Shown: one piece after another, positions 12,101 through 24,100 of the stretch
Layout: the number at the start of each line of letters is the position of its first letter
How positions within the stretch are numbered: the stretch's first letter is position 1
Origin: Nectonema munidae
Lineage: Eukaryota; Nematomorpha; Nectonematoida; Nectonematidae
NCBI GenBank assembly: GCA_030549495.1
Contig: JAUIRK010000984.1
Location: 1-64,000, forward strand
Direction: 5' to 3'
Length of the DNA: 64,000 bases
Notes under the pieces: model-generated
Told to the model about the DNA's origin: nothing
The model's input: the letters and a program-made list of their open reading frames with translations, nothing else
Databases searched by the model: none
Made by a program: the position numbers and the translations under genes

Positions 12101-15100
12101 TTCTTTGCGATATAACTTATCAGTGAACAAGTAGACAAAATAGAAAAGAATGCAAGATAAAAGGTCACACGTCCAAAATGTGATATCAAGATTTTGGTGA
12201 ATTACCCTGCGCGAATCTAATTGTTTACTCCATAATGAGTATGTTATCGTGATTATTGCTAAGGGCAAAGTGGTGAACAAGATGAAAACCCCAATGAAAA
12301 TACAAGATTTCATTGGGATGTATTTTTTGGATTGACTCGCTAACCCTCCTTGCATAGTACTTGCTGAGCTTCTTTGACTGTGGACATGAAAGGCCGATAT
12401 CCTATTCTTCCAGAAGTTATTAATGAAGAAGTAAATCTTGAAACACAAGTAGAGGATGGCGAAGGAAGAAAAGATGCGAAAAATCAATTCACGAATCACT
12501 TCAAAACTCATGAACCAAATTGAACGATCAGTGTTAATCTCATAATGGTAAAAATAAGACTTGGCTTGAAGACAAGGAATTGAGCAAATGAAAAACCATT
12601 TGTAGCTCGGAATGTAGGCAATGAGGATGATGATGCAGGAAGGCTAGATCAAGTGCTTCGGTGAGACCCTATAGAACAACTTGAAAGAGGTCAATTTGGA
12701 ATTCCTAAGTTTGAGAAAAATATTTAGGAGGTGCAAAAAGAGCATGGTGGTGAAAGAGACCTCCGAACCATTTGAAATGATGTATGTTATCTTTGTTAAG
12801 TAGAAGGACCATGTTTGTGACAAGATAAAAGGACTCTTTGTCTTGATCAAGATGTACATGATAAACATTTTGGAAAAGGTGTTCGCAAAGCGCAACATCA
12901 CGATTGTGGAGGACGCAAACAGATATTCATAGATTTGGTTTCTCTTACTTAACCCGTGAAAGGCGAGCACAGAAGGAATCAAAAGGAAGAGAAAGAAGGC
13001 CAAGAAGAATGGTTCCAGTTTCATTTTGTAGAAGACTTTTTTCAATAATCTATCAGGCAGAAATTTATTTGTGCATATAAAGTGAATGGTTTCGTTACTC
13101 AAAGAGCAATTGCGCATCATGAACACTCGGAGGAAGAAAACTCAAATTTGCAATGCAGGAAGAAGATAAGACAATAATCTCAGAAATGAGAGAAAAACGA
13201 ATCACAAACGCATTGAATTGCTTTTGTGAAATTCTCGAAGGCGTTCAATCGAAACTTTTCTTTGTTCTCCATATCAAGTTCTGAGACTAGACGAGAAGGT
13301 AGCGTGCATCACTCGCTAAATAGTTATTGAGTGAAATCGCCTTCCAAAATTTACAAAGTTTACATCCAGTTGCATACAATTGCTTTCATTCATTCATTCA
13401 TTCATTCATTCATAATGTCTTCTTTTTAGCGCGCTCATTAGGAGAAAGCGAGTCCATTATTAATTCACTGGCTCAGACAAGAGAGGGGGAGTCTGTAGCA
13501 AAAAATGGAGCTCCTTTCGCTCCAGTTATAAAATTTATTCTATAATTAGTGATCTGACAAGGCTTCGGGAGGCGACAAAAATCTAGAAAGTATATATGGA
13601 GCATATTAAGAAGGCATAGGTCGTTTGCCACACTCCTTTATATCTTATTTAAGAAATGGATGAAATTTAGGAAACCTAATTGCAATCAAAAATTTCTAAT
13701 GAATTTTTGTATACTCTCCGAATATGATACCTTGATAATATATAAAATTTCATCGAACTTGAGTTGCATCTGCCAAAGTTTAAAGATACAGGCCCTTCTC
13801 TAGTCCAAGTCGGAAGCGAAGAGTTGGCGTTCAAATTATTATTCTTTTAAGTAATTGGAGTCGTATGAGAATTTTTGTAGGCACTAGGGGTCTGCTATTT
13901 TGCTTACAACTCCCAGATAGATGCCCCTATTCAATGCAATATGTTCTCTAAAGTTTAAAACAATTCGTTTAATCAGGTATCATTAGACAATCTCTTCCTT
14001 ATTTAAAGTAAAATCTCTTTTACTACAGCTCCCTCATGAAACCTCATTAAAGATGTATTTTTAAGTTTAGAGCATAATCTTGCATTAAAATTATGCAAAC
14101 ACACTCCAAGTACAGGGGGAGGGCAAAGCTGATTTTAATGGGGCTAGGACTAAAAAATAAATCTCTTGCCCCTTCTTATTGAAGGGCCTGACTATATCTA
14201 TTACTGTGCTGGGGTCCATGACGGTATCTTAAGGGTCCGTGAATAGTTTTTCATTTTTGTAATAACTGAAACAAAAAGCTAACTTTTAAAGTTTGAAAAA
14301 ATTACAAACGGTTGCTTTTTGTCGTCTCCTTGAATATACGTAATTTTAGATCAAATAATTCATGTCAATAAAATAAAGTAGAGCTATTAATTGCATGCGA
14401 AGTTGTTTTTATGCGGAAATTTTCTTGTAAGGTCCATGCTTTCATCAATTTTCTAAAGGGGTCCTTGAATGAATAAAGGATAAGAATCCCTGATTCTATA
14501 ATAAGGATGAGCTTTACCTTTATGGCGAAGTTGGTTCAAAAAGCAGACCAGTAAAGAATACTAGTTTTTTGAAAATTTTCGTAATTGAACTGCATTTAGT
14601 GTGTATGTTCTCTTTTTTATCTGACTTGATATTTAGGTGGACTTTTATGGGAAACCTTGTCTAACTTATTTTGAGACCATCATGAACGGGACTTCCCGGT
14701 AGGACCGGAATGGTGCAACTTATACGATACCTCCATGCTATAGTGATTCTGGCCACTTATACTTAACAATATTTTTTTGATTCTTGTTCCTTTCGCCTTG
14801 CTGATTCCGAATATTCGAATTACATTCGATATAGATGAAAAACAGAAATGTGTATGTTATCTGTTTTATAATAAGTTAACAGCTTACCAAATACACCAGA
14901 CTAGTTAGTATTAAAAGTATAGTTTCTAAATAAGGTCAAATTTTGTTTAAATTTGTTTTTTGGAAATTTACTATTCTCCTGAAGGAGAAAATTACATTAG
15001 ATTAAAATGATATGAGAGTATATTTTCCATGGTAAAAGTAATTTCTTTATGGTCTTCAGTGTTGATTAGGGCAGCCCTTAAAAATAAAAATAATTTTTAT

Positions 15101-18100
15101 GTGGTTAAATAACATTTATATTTGAAATTTTGCATAGTTTTAATAATTTTAAGACTATTCGCCGAGACACTATAAAACACTTCACCTACGATTGCTATTA
15201 ATCATTCTTTTAAATTCTAGATTCTATTAATTTCATACTGTAAAAAATATTAATATTAAATTGCTATTTTTTGTTTTTTATTAACCTCGGACTACGGACA
15301 TATGGCATTTTACTCCAGGCTTTCAGTTAACAAGAAATAATGAAAAAAATCTCCATTATGCAAAAAAATTTTACCAGCACGCAAATTTTTATTGGAAAAT
15401 CACCCATATTGAGTCACCGTTGTTTTGTTCATATGTTTTGCAACTTTTTTGCAATAATGAATATAAGATGAATAAGACCAAAATTTCTAAAATATTTTCT
15501 AGATGGCGTTAAATTTTTTTGGTCACTTATAAAAAATATTTTATATAGAATATTTCCTTATATTTTGGAAAAGATTTTCAATTTCTATAATTTAACAATT
15601 TGAATTAATTAGAAAAAATAGCAAAGTTTATTGAAGCAGCATAAAAAGTAACGATAAGCAGTGGGAGCATGCAATATGTGAATGTGTTTTGCAGATATAA
15701 CGAGAACATCTTTTACATTTTCTCGTCGTTCTCACTTTTTTAGGAAGACAGGCATAACAAAATCCTCTGTATGAACTTGAGAGGTGATCTTGGGATGAAA
15801 ACCCATAAAAGTTTAGAAGAGATTTTACTTTCAAATTAATTTGCCAGGTTGAGGTTCTTATCATCATTGATTCAGTAGCCAAGCACAAAGCTAGTTTTTT
15901 TTAAAATGTTTTTCTACCGTGATTCATATTAGAAGAGCAGTTTTCGGAGGAATTGAACCTGGAGATAATATATGTGTTCAAGCACGAAATATCGAGATTA
16001 TTCGAAAAAACAGCTACTGTCCATCTTCTACACGGTTTATATGTTCTAAATTGTCGAACCATTCGATTTGTAACATCCACACCACTTTTGTTTTTCTTGT
16101 ATTCCAACAATGTCTCAGGTTTTCCATGTACAGAAGAAATTTCAACTTTATTTCTATGCTGAGAAGAAAACACATAGACAACCTTGAAATTTTTCTTGGA
16201 ATGTTTTCGAGGAATGTAGGCAGAAGGTGAAGCTTCTTTACAATAAATTATGGGAGATTCACATTCTTGAAGTTTCAAACTTTTCAAATAAGGTGGTTTT
16301 AATATATTAGGAATAAACTTTCTTGTAGATATTGCTGTACCACAAACAGTGTAGTATCTTTCAAGTGCCCATTTGACTATATTATATGAGGTAAAAAACC
16401 TGTCACAAAAAATACCAGAGCCTTTAGGGAGATTAGCATCGCTAATTAACCTCTTCATAATTGTAAATGCTGAAAAGTATTTGTCAGGAAGACCGGAATC
16501 ATACAACTCAGGTTTTAAACAATAAAAACTTTGAGAATCGTTAAGATGATAAAATTTGAAGCCATAATGCCTAGGCTTTTTTGGATCGTAGATCTTAATA
16601 TTAGATCTACCTCTAAAACTCACCAACTGCTCATCCACTGTAACATTAGCATTGGGAGTCCAATATTAAGAAAAAATCTGATAAAAAGGCTATGTATATA
16701 TCTAATAGCTGAAATTTTATCATTGGGATCTCTAGATCTTTTGTCATTGAAACAGAGAAAAACATGAATCAGTGTGAACATCTCCCTCCCAAGAGATGCT
16801 TTCAAAAAAAGAATTCCGTAACTGTCATTGAACAAATCAGTTACTTTTATTCTCTGATCCATATTCTGACCCAAGTAAATCAAGCAAGAAAAGTAGGTGA
16901 GTATATGGTGAACCTCGAAGCATTCAAAACAATATTTCAAGTAAGCATACTTGGGCCTCTCTTTTCTATAAAAAATAACAAAAAACAAAATCATGGAATA
17001 TACTTATTCTCCTATCCCTAAAACGCATGTAATTCAACGATTTCACATTTTATAATTTTTTGAGAGTGTTGGGACTACTTTTCAGTACAGACAGGCGATG
17101 ATAAACAAAAAAAACTTTTTGAAATGAAAAAAAAACTTAACCTTAACCGTAATTTGCAACATTCCATTCTTCTATCATGATAAAAAAGAAATAATTTCTG
17201 CACTAATGATGTTTGTTTAACTTCCATGAGATGAAATATTTATACTATAATTATTAAAAATATTGGATGTGTATCCAATCATTTGCACAAAATGCCTGGA
17301 ATCAAAGAGTAGGAATTGATTACTATTTTCCTCCTTCAAAAAAGCCTTCGTTTCTTCACAAATGCTCTAATACACGCTCATGAAACAGACATCTCATTTC
17401 TGAGTCGTGCACGAGAGTAACTGAATCGCCTACGTTAATGTTTGAAAAGAAATATCGTATTAGCAAACCCTATTTTTTCCCTCCGTTTGTAATATTTAAA
17501 AGACGATCCAAATTTTGAAGAAAAACATAGAAATGTAATATTGAAATAAAACGTGATCAAAAAGATTCGTTTGATGTTTTTAATACTTCCATTATTGTAC
17601 AATCATTGCATATTAATATATCTTTTTATTTTTTATATATCTGTAATAAGTGTTTTCACAAGTTACAATTATCCTTGAGTATCACTGACTGTTTAGCATG
17701 CTTTCACATATACTTTGTAAATACCTACTGAAGCACCACTAAATGTTTTTGTCGTGCAAATTGACGAGTTTGTTTTTTGTTTTTTAAAGTTTTTTCGTTC
17801 TTTGTTACGTTTTTTTTGTTTTTGCAAAATATATTTAAATCGTGCAAATTGCAAAGTGGTTACTTTTGTAACATCGTTGAGGTGCAAATTGACGAAGTTT
17901 GTTTTTTTTTTAAAGAATATTTTTCGTTCTTTGATTCGTTTTATTTTGTTTTTGACAAAATAATATTTAAACGTCAAATTGCAAAGTAGGTTAACTTTGT
18001 AACACGTGGGTAGCAAATATGACGAGTTTGTTTTTGTTTTTAAAGTTTTTCGTTCTTTGATATGATTTCGGTTACAGGTTGGAGTACCATCGAGTATACG

Positions 18101-21090
18101 GTTAATGTATATAGGTATAACTTGGGCCGCCCCCGAATGGGTATATCAAATCTTACATCTAGCAGATGTGAACAGGTTGATTGTCTTTCAGTCTTAGTAC
18201 TTGGAATAGAAACATCGTGTTACAGGTTGAGTGAATCTAAAAAGTAATTTTTTTGTTTGAATTTTTCGTTCTTTGTTATTGACAAATATAATATTTAAAT
18301 CGGCAATTGCAAGTTAGGTAATACTTTGTAACTCGTGCGTAGCAAAATATGAAAGTTTGTTTTTTTGTTTTTTAAAGAATATTTTTCGTTCTTTGTTACA
18401 GTTTTATTTTGTTATTTGACAAATATAATATTTAAATCGTCAAATTGCAAAGTATAGGTATAACTTTTGAACTCGTTGGGTAGCAAATATGAAAGTTTGT
18501 TTTTTTATTTTTAAAGATATTTTTCGTTCTTTGTTACAGATTTTATTTTGTTTTTGACAAATATAATATTTAAATCGTGCAAATTGCAAGTATAGGTAAT
18601 ACTTTTGTAACATCGTAGGGTAGCAAAATATGAAGAAGTTTGTATTTTTTGTTTTTAAAGAAATTTTTCGTCTTTGAGATCGCGGTTACAGGTTGGAGAT
18701 GAACCATCGTAGTAACAGGTATATGTATATAGGTAATAACTTATGTGGCTCGTCTCCCCGAATGGGTTATCAAATCTTACATCTAGCAGAATGTGAACAG
18801 AAAGTTGAACTTGTCTCCCTAGTTTTGTACAGGAATAGAAACCATCGGTATACAGGTTGAAGATGACTCGTATTATACAGGTTAGAGATGAATCTCGAGT
18901 AAGTTTGGAGATGAATCTCGTAGATACAGGTTGGAGAAGATCTCGTATATACGGGTTGGAGATAACACCAAGTTGTCTACCCGCGTTCAACCGTACAGGT
19001 TATGAGATATATCATTACTATTGAGAAGGTTTTCTAAACTCTTTATACTGAAAAAATATTTCTTCAAATATATTACTGTTTTGTTTAAAATACCTATACT
19101 TTGCAATTAGCACGATTTTAAATATTATATTTGTCAAATAATCAAAATAAAATTCTGTGATCAAAGAATCGAAAAATATTCTTTAAAAAATCTAAAAATA
19201 TCAAACTTTCTGTTCATATTTTGCTACCTCATAGCTCAATACTTATTGAGAAAATTGATTAAAACCTATTTTGTCTTTTATCTTCTCTTTAGAAATTTAT
19301 ATGCAGTAAACAATAATAAAAATAATATTTATCCAAAACTATTTTTTCGAACAAAGTGTAAATCAAACCCGCACTAAATTTTGGATGATTAAACAAAAGA
19401 AGTAAAAAACTAATGTTAATTTATAAAAACCAAAACTAAAATGATTTTATAAAAATCTAAAAATAAATAGTGGACTACGATTATCCAACAAAACTTGTAC
19501 ATTCGATCTACATTTTTCACTTCAAAAATAATTTTAAATTTATTAGAAAAACATTATACGACCAATAAAAAAAACGAAGGTTAATTTATAAAAAAATGGA
19601 AAAACTAATACTATTTTATAAAAATCTACAAATAAATTTAGTTCTGAGAGTAGGTCGCTTTATAATTGTGCTGGAAATTGTCACATAATATAGGTAAAAT
19701 TTGTCCTAATGAAAGGAGCTTTGGTTTAAATGCTCCCTTATCTGCTAATTAATGGTATGAGCCCTGGAAAATAAAAACAGTAAAAGGTATTTCTTAAGTA
19801 CTTGTGATATAAGTAATGTATTCTGAAAGCCCATAAAAAATGCTTTAATTTGGTATATCGCAGCTTTTGTTGAGAAGTGAAAGTTTAAGCGTTTTAATAT
19901 TTGACTAAGTTTAGCAGGAACCTACAAATAAACTAGCGTACCAGCCCGATAAAATAAACCCACAGGCTAAAGGGGTGTGCGTATGCGAGATAAGAATTCC
20001 GCGCTCCAAACGCTAATGCAACAGTGTTCTCTTTCTTCGCATAGTTATGCTCTAAAATCAATCAATAATGTGATTTTTCTTCGCACACTGTCGGTATAAA
20101 TATAACATGCCCTTCGTTAAAAATTAGAAAGGTTGTATCTAAACTAAATAAAAGTAGACTACGATTATCAAACAAAACTCTTACATTTAATCGACATTTT
20201 TCACTTGAAAAATAATTTAAAATTTATTAGAAAAATATTATACTGACCTATACTACTGCCCATAAAAAGTAAAAAATATATATTAATTTTCGACAGTTTT
20301 ATTTAACTATACATTTTAAAATGTTAAAAACTATTCTACCTTTGTGAATATAAAATTTTGAAGAAATAATATTAAACTCATCAGTTAATTATTGGTATTT
20401 TTTGAAACTAGATAAAAGTTGACTGACCTCATAAAAGCGGTTTTGGAAAATAAAAATATATTTATTTGTAAAACCTAGCCTATTTTACCCACAAGAGTAT
20501 AGCTTCAAATCTTGTACTTCGATAACATTTTTCACTTCAAAATAATTTAAAATTTATTAGAAAAATATTATACTGACCTATACTACTGCCCATAAAAAGT
20601 AAAAAATATATATTAATTTTCGACAGTTTTCTTCAACTATGAAATTTTAAAATGTAAAAAATCATATTTTACCTTTGTGAATATAAAATATTGAAAAATA
20701 TTATATAAATTAACAACTTAATTATTATTGGTATTTTTTGAAACTAGATAAAACTTGACTACTACTAAAAGAGATTTTGGAAAAATAAAAATATATTTAT
20801 TTGTATAACCTACTATTTAAAAAAATATCCTTTCAATCATTTTCATTTAATTTTTTTTTTAAAAGAACATTATGTTAAAAAAAGGTGGTCCGTAATTTTT
20901 TAAAAATTTAGCAAAATTTTTGAAGTAATTCATTTATTAAAATTTTTTAAAACTTTTAAAATAATTATTCTAGAGTTGTAGAAAGATAAGTTTCTAATGA
21001 TATATATATTAAAAAAGAAATATTGAAAACAGTTGAATTCTTTCTTAAATCAAAAATAAAAATTTAAAAAGTAGTATTGGTAGTATTAGT

Positions 21091-21132
<42 letters not shown>

Positions 21133-24100
21133 TACATAAACATTTAACAATCATATAGTTTTTATGAAATAAAACTGCAATTTCAAAGTTAAATTTTTTG
21201 AACTTTTAGGAAGAATTTTTGAAATGTGGCTTTCAATATGTATGTAAAATATTTTTTGAAAATTTTTATTTTAAGTATATTTTTTAAGCATTTTACGATT
21301 TACACATTTAAATATATAATAAGGCTGGCAAGTTTGGCGAGTTGTCTCCCCGGAGGTCTTGCCAGACCTCTGATAGTTCACATTGTATATGTTATCTTTG
21401 TACCGTAAAGGTTACCTTTTTACGTGTTACTGTTCTTTCAATAAAGTCCATTTCCACTACTCCTTACGCCATAACAATATCATACTTTAAAGAGATGGGC
21501 TAAGGACGCCAGTTAGGAATAATGTAGTTAGTTAAGTAAATTCAAATACATCAACTGATATCTAATGTTAAATAGCAAATTCGAATGAATGTCAAATTTC
21601 ACTCATTGCCACGTAAAAAAGAGTGCTCTCATTTTCTATTAGCTGGTTCTTGAACTTTTGGTTCAAGAATAATGTGTTTAATTAAGATGTTAAAAGACAT
21701 TTACATTAAATTTTTAATTATTTTTTAAGAAAGGGAGAAAAACGTTCGAAAAATTTTCTTCAATGTTCTCTCATCTGACAATGATTGATCCATTTTTTAA
21801 AGATTACAAAAATCTATTTAATTTAAATGTCTGAATAAGCTTCAAATTTATTAAAAAATATAAGCCAAACATTTTGGGAAATTTGAAGAAAAAGAATCAA
21901 GCAAAAAATTTTAATTTAAAGAAGTTATGAATTATATAAAAAAAACAAAAAAGATTTTGCTAATCAAAAATTTAAGTACCAACCTTGCGAAAACAAATAA
22001 TAGCCCGATAGGCTAAAGTTCTTATTCGTACATCTCTAATGATTAGATTTTATATTACTGATATATGCTATTTTTGTCGCTTTATTACATGTGTTTGTGG
22101 TGGACAAATAAATCACAAAACCTTTTTGACGGGTGTATGTTATCAATCCAGTAACCCGTTTCAATTTGATACTCACAGCTTCGGCAAAGTAAACGTACCA
22201 AAGATTGAAATCGTGCTGAGCCTCGCTATTTTTCGTACGTAATTTCGAATCGTATTTTTTACGAAAAAGCTATCGCCTCGTACTGTAATTTCGAAACGTA
22301 AAGCACCATATGTCACCACTGCTTGTGAGTCAACACTTTCCCAAAAAGGATAAAATAGTCGATTGTTCAGGGAAATGAAGTTAGCAATTTTTACTCATGA
22401 AGATGAAACATTAAGAAGACAATGTGTGACAGAAACATCAGGTACCTTCTTTTTTAGGACAAAACCATAACGATTGTCTAACTTTGAATGAACTCCATCT
22501 GTGCACACTGATGCACCCATTTTCAAATCTAGCCCCAGTTTTAATCAAAATTCTTACACATCTACGGCTTTTTTCGTCGTGGTCAATGCCTTACAAAATA
22601 TAAATTGTTCTACGATTTCTTCATCTTTAACAAAACGAAAAGAGCATTCTGTTGTCTGCAATCCAAGCCATCACTTTGAGAGGCGCTTTTACAATACATC
22701 AGCGCTCATATTAATAATTTTGCTTCTTATAACTTTCGCAATGCTCTTATGAACGGTTTCTCTCAAAATAATTCTAACAACTACAATTATATGCTGTTTT
22801 ACAAGTTCTTCATGAATTCAATGGTGTTCCTTCTGCTTACCATACATATAATGAATTCTATGCATCAAGAAGCTTTTCAGGAGACAAAAAAACAGTTCTT
22901 TTCACACTTCCTTGACAATCAGATTTAGCTTTTTTTGATTTTGAGTATTTCGATTTATTTCCCGCTTGAAAGCCAACATTCTTTTTGAGAAAATGTGGGT
23001 TGAGTTTGTAAGGTTTTATATTTGCATTTGAAATTACAACGAAGCATAACAAAATTGAGATTTCTGACTGTACACGTGAAACCAAATCGGTATTAAACAT
23101 TGTCCCATTTTCTTTTTTGGTACGATAGACATGCTTTGTAAAATCAAAAAAACAAATGGTTTTAGAAGAAATGATTTAATTCTAGGATAAAAGATGTTAC
23201 TAAAAAGTAAGAACAAACTACAAACAAAAGAATGAAACATTGTGTAAATGACAAGAGTAAGAAAGATTACAAGGAAGAAGTTGTTACCAAAAATTTAAAG
23301 CAAGGAAAGCAATCACAATATCGATAATATGCTTCAGATAAGCAACTCTATCACAACTCTTAATGCTATGTAACTGGTAAATAAAAAAATCAAAAACGAT
23401 TTAGAAATGAAAGCAATTTTTTAACTGAAGTTTTTGCTTTCTTTTGTTTAAAAAATATCCATTTTCAATAAATGTACCTTAAATGAGTTAATGACTGAAG
23501 TAGATTTTTTTTAATAAATTTACCGTTGTAGGAGCTGGATGAATCTAGAAGAAATTTTATCTAAGTTAGAACTAAAGCCACTTGTGTGTGCAAATCCGAG
23601 TTGATAATAATAATTGGTAGAGAAGGGTGTGTGGTTCTATTCCTGGTATGTAAAAATAGTGTCCCCTTTTTATTTCCCTTTTCAGCACCTTATCCTTACG
23701 ATACCTTAATTGATGCTTCAAAGATTCCGAATCAACTCTTCAGTTTTCGCTTCAAATCCTTAACATTTTTTCTATAAAAGTTGAATATAAAGAACAACTT
23801 AAAATAAGGGATGCTTCGTTTATCTGTTTTATTCTTTGACATATTTTTAGAAAAATGTAAATCTAATTTTTCAAAACGGATTTTGAAAAGTACTAACTAC
23901 TAAAAAGAGGTAGCTTGATGAAAGCAGTTTCTCGTATCCGGTAGATAGGCCGAGAATATTTCGTTTCCCGACAACTCCTCTCTCTGCTCATATCGCTATT
24001 TTGCTGTTATACTTTGTATGTTAATCCTGTATTTACGTAATTAGTTTTTACTACGAATGATCACAATATTTAGCACCAATGGAAAGCATCGATTGTCGCA

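Larger units (their letters stand above)
9951..21372. mobile_element. 11.4 kb structure with long inverted arms (foldback-like candidate)
   Basis: Both outer ends read CAGAGGTCTGGCAAGACCTC, facing inward, and homology continues inward for about 800 bp on each side. The arms have diverged by roughly 10-15 percent with many indels (estimated by eye). The right arm carries a tandem-duplicated module. The interior holds a satellite, an antisense GPCR pseudogene and a piggyBac remnant, none of which explains the arms. Long inverted arms containing tandem repeats are known from foldback/Galileo elements. The flanks (TTCAATAT on the left, ATAGTTCA on the right) show no clear target-site duplication. 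Two independent copies of a 0.8-1 kb element inserted in opposite orientation remain possible. Confidence 0.5.

Noticed and set aside
14205-14492. hAT MITE with GGGTCC words
   Set aside because: Only the right-hand end looks terminal; no matching left end or duplication was found.
17745-18690. CRISPR-like array
   Set aside because: Units abut one another without unique spacers and are 125-140 bp; this is eukaryotic satellite DNA.
9951-21372. Polinton/Maverick, suggested by size and long inverted ends
   Set aside because: No polymerase B, integrase, packaging ATPase or capsid sequence was recognised; the content is a GPCR pseudogene, a piggyBac remnant and satellite.
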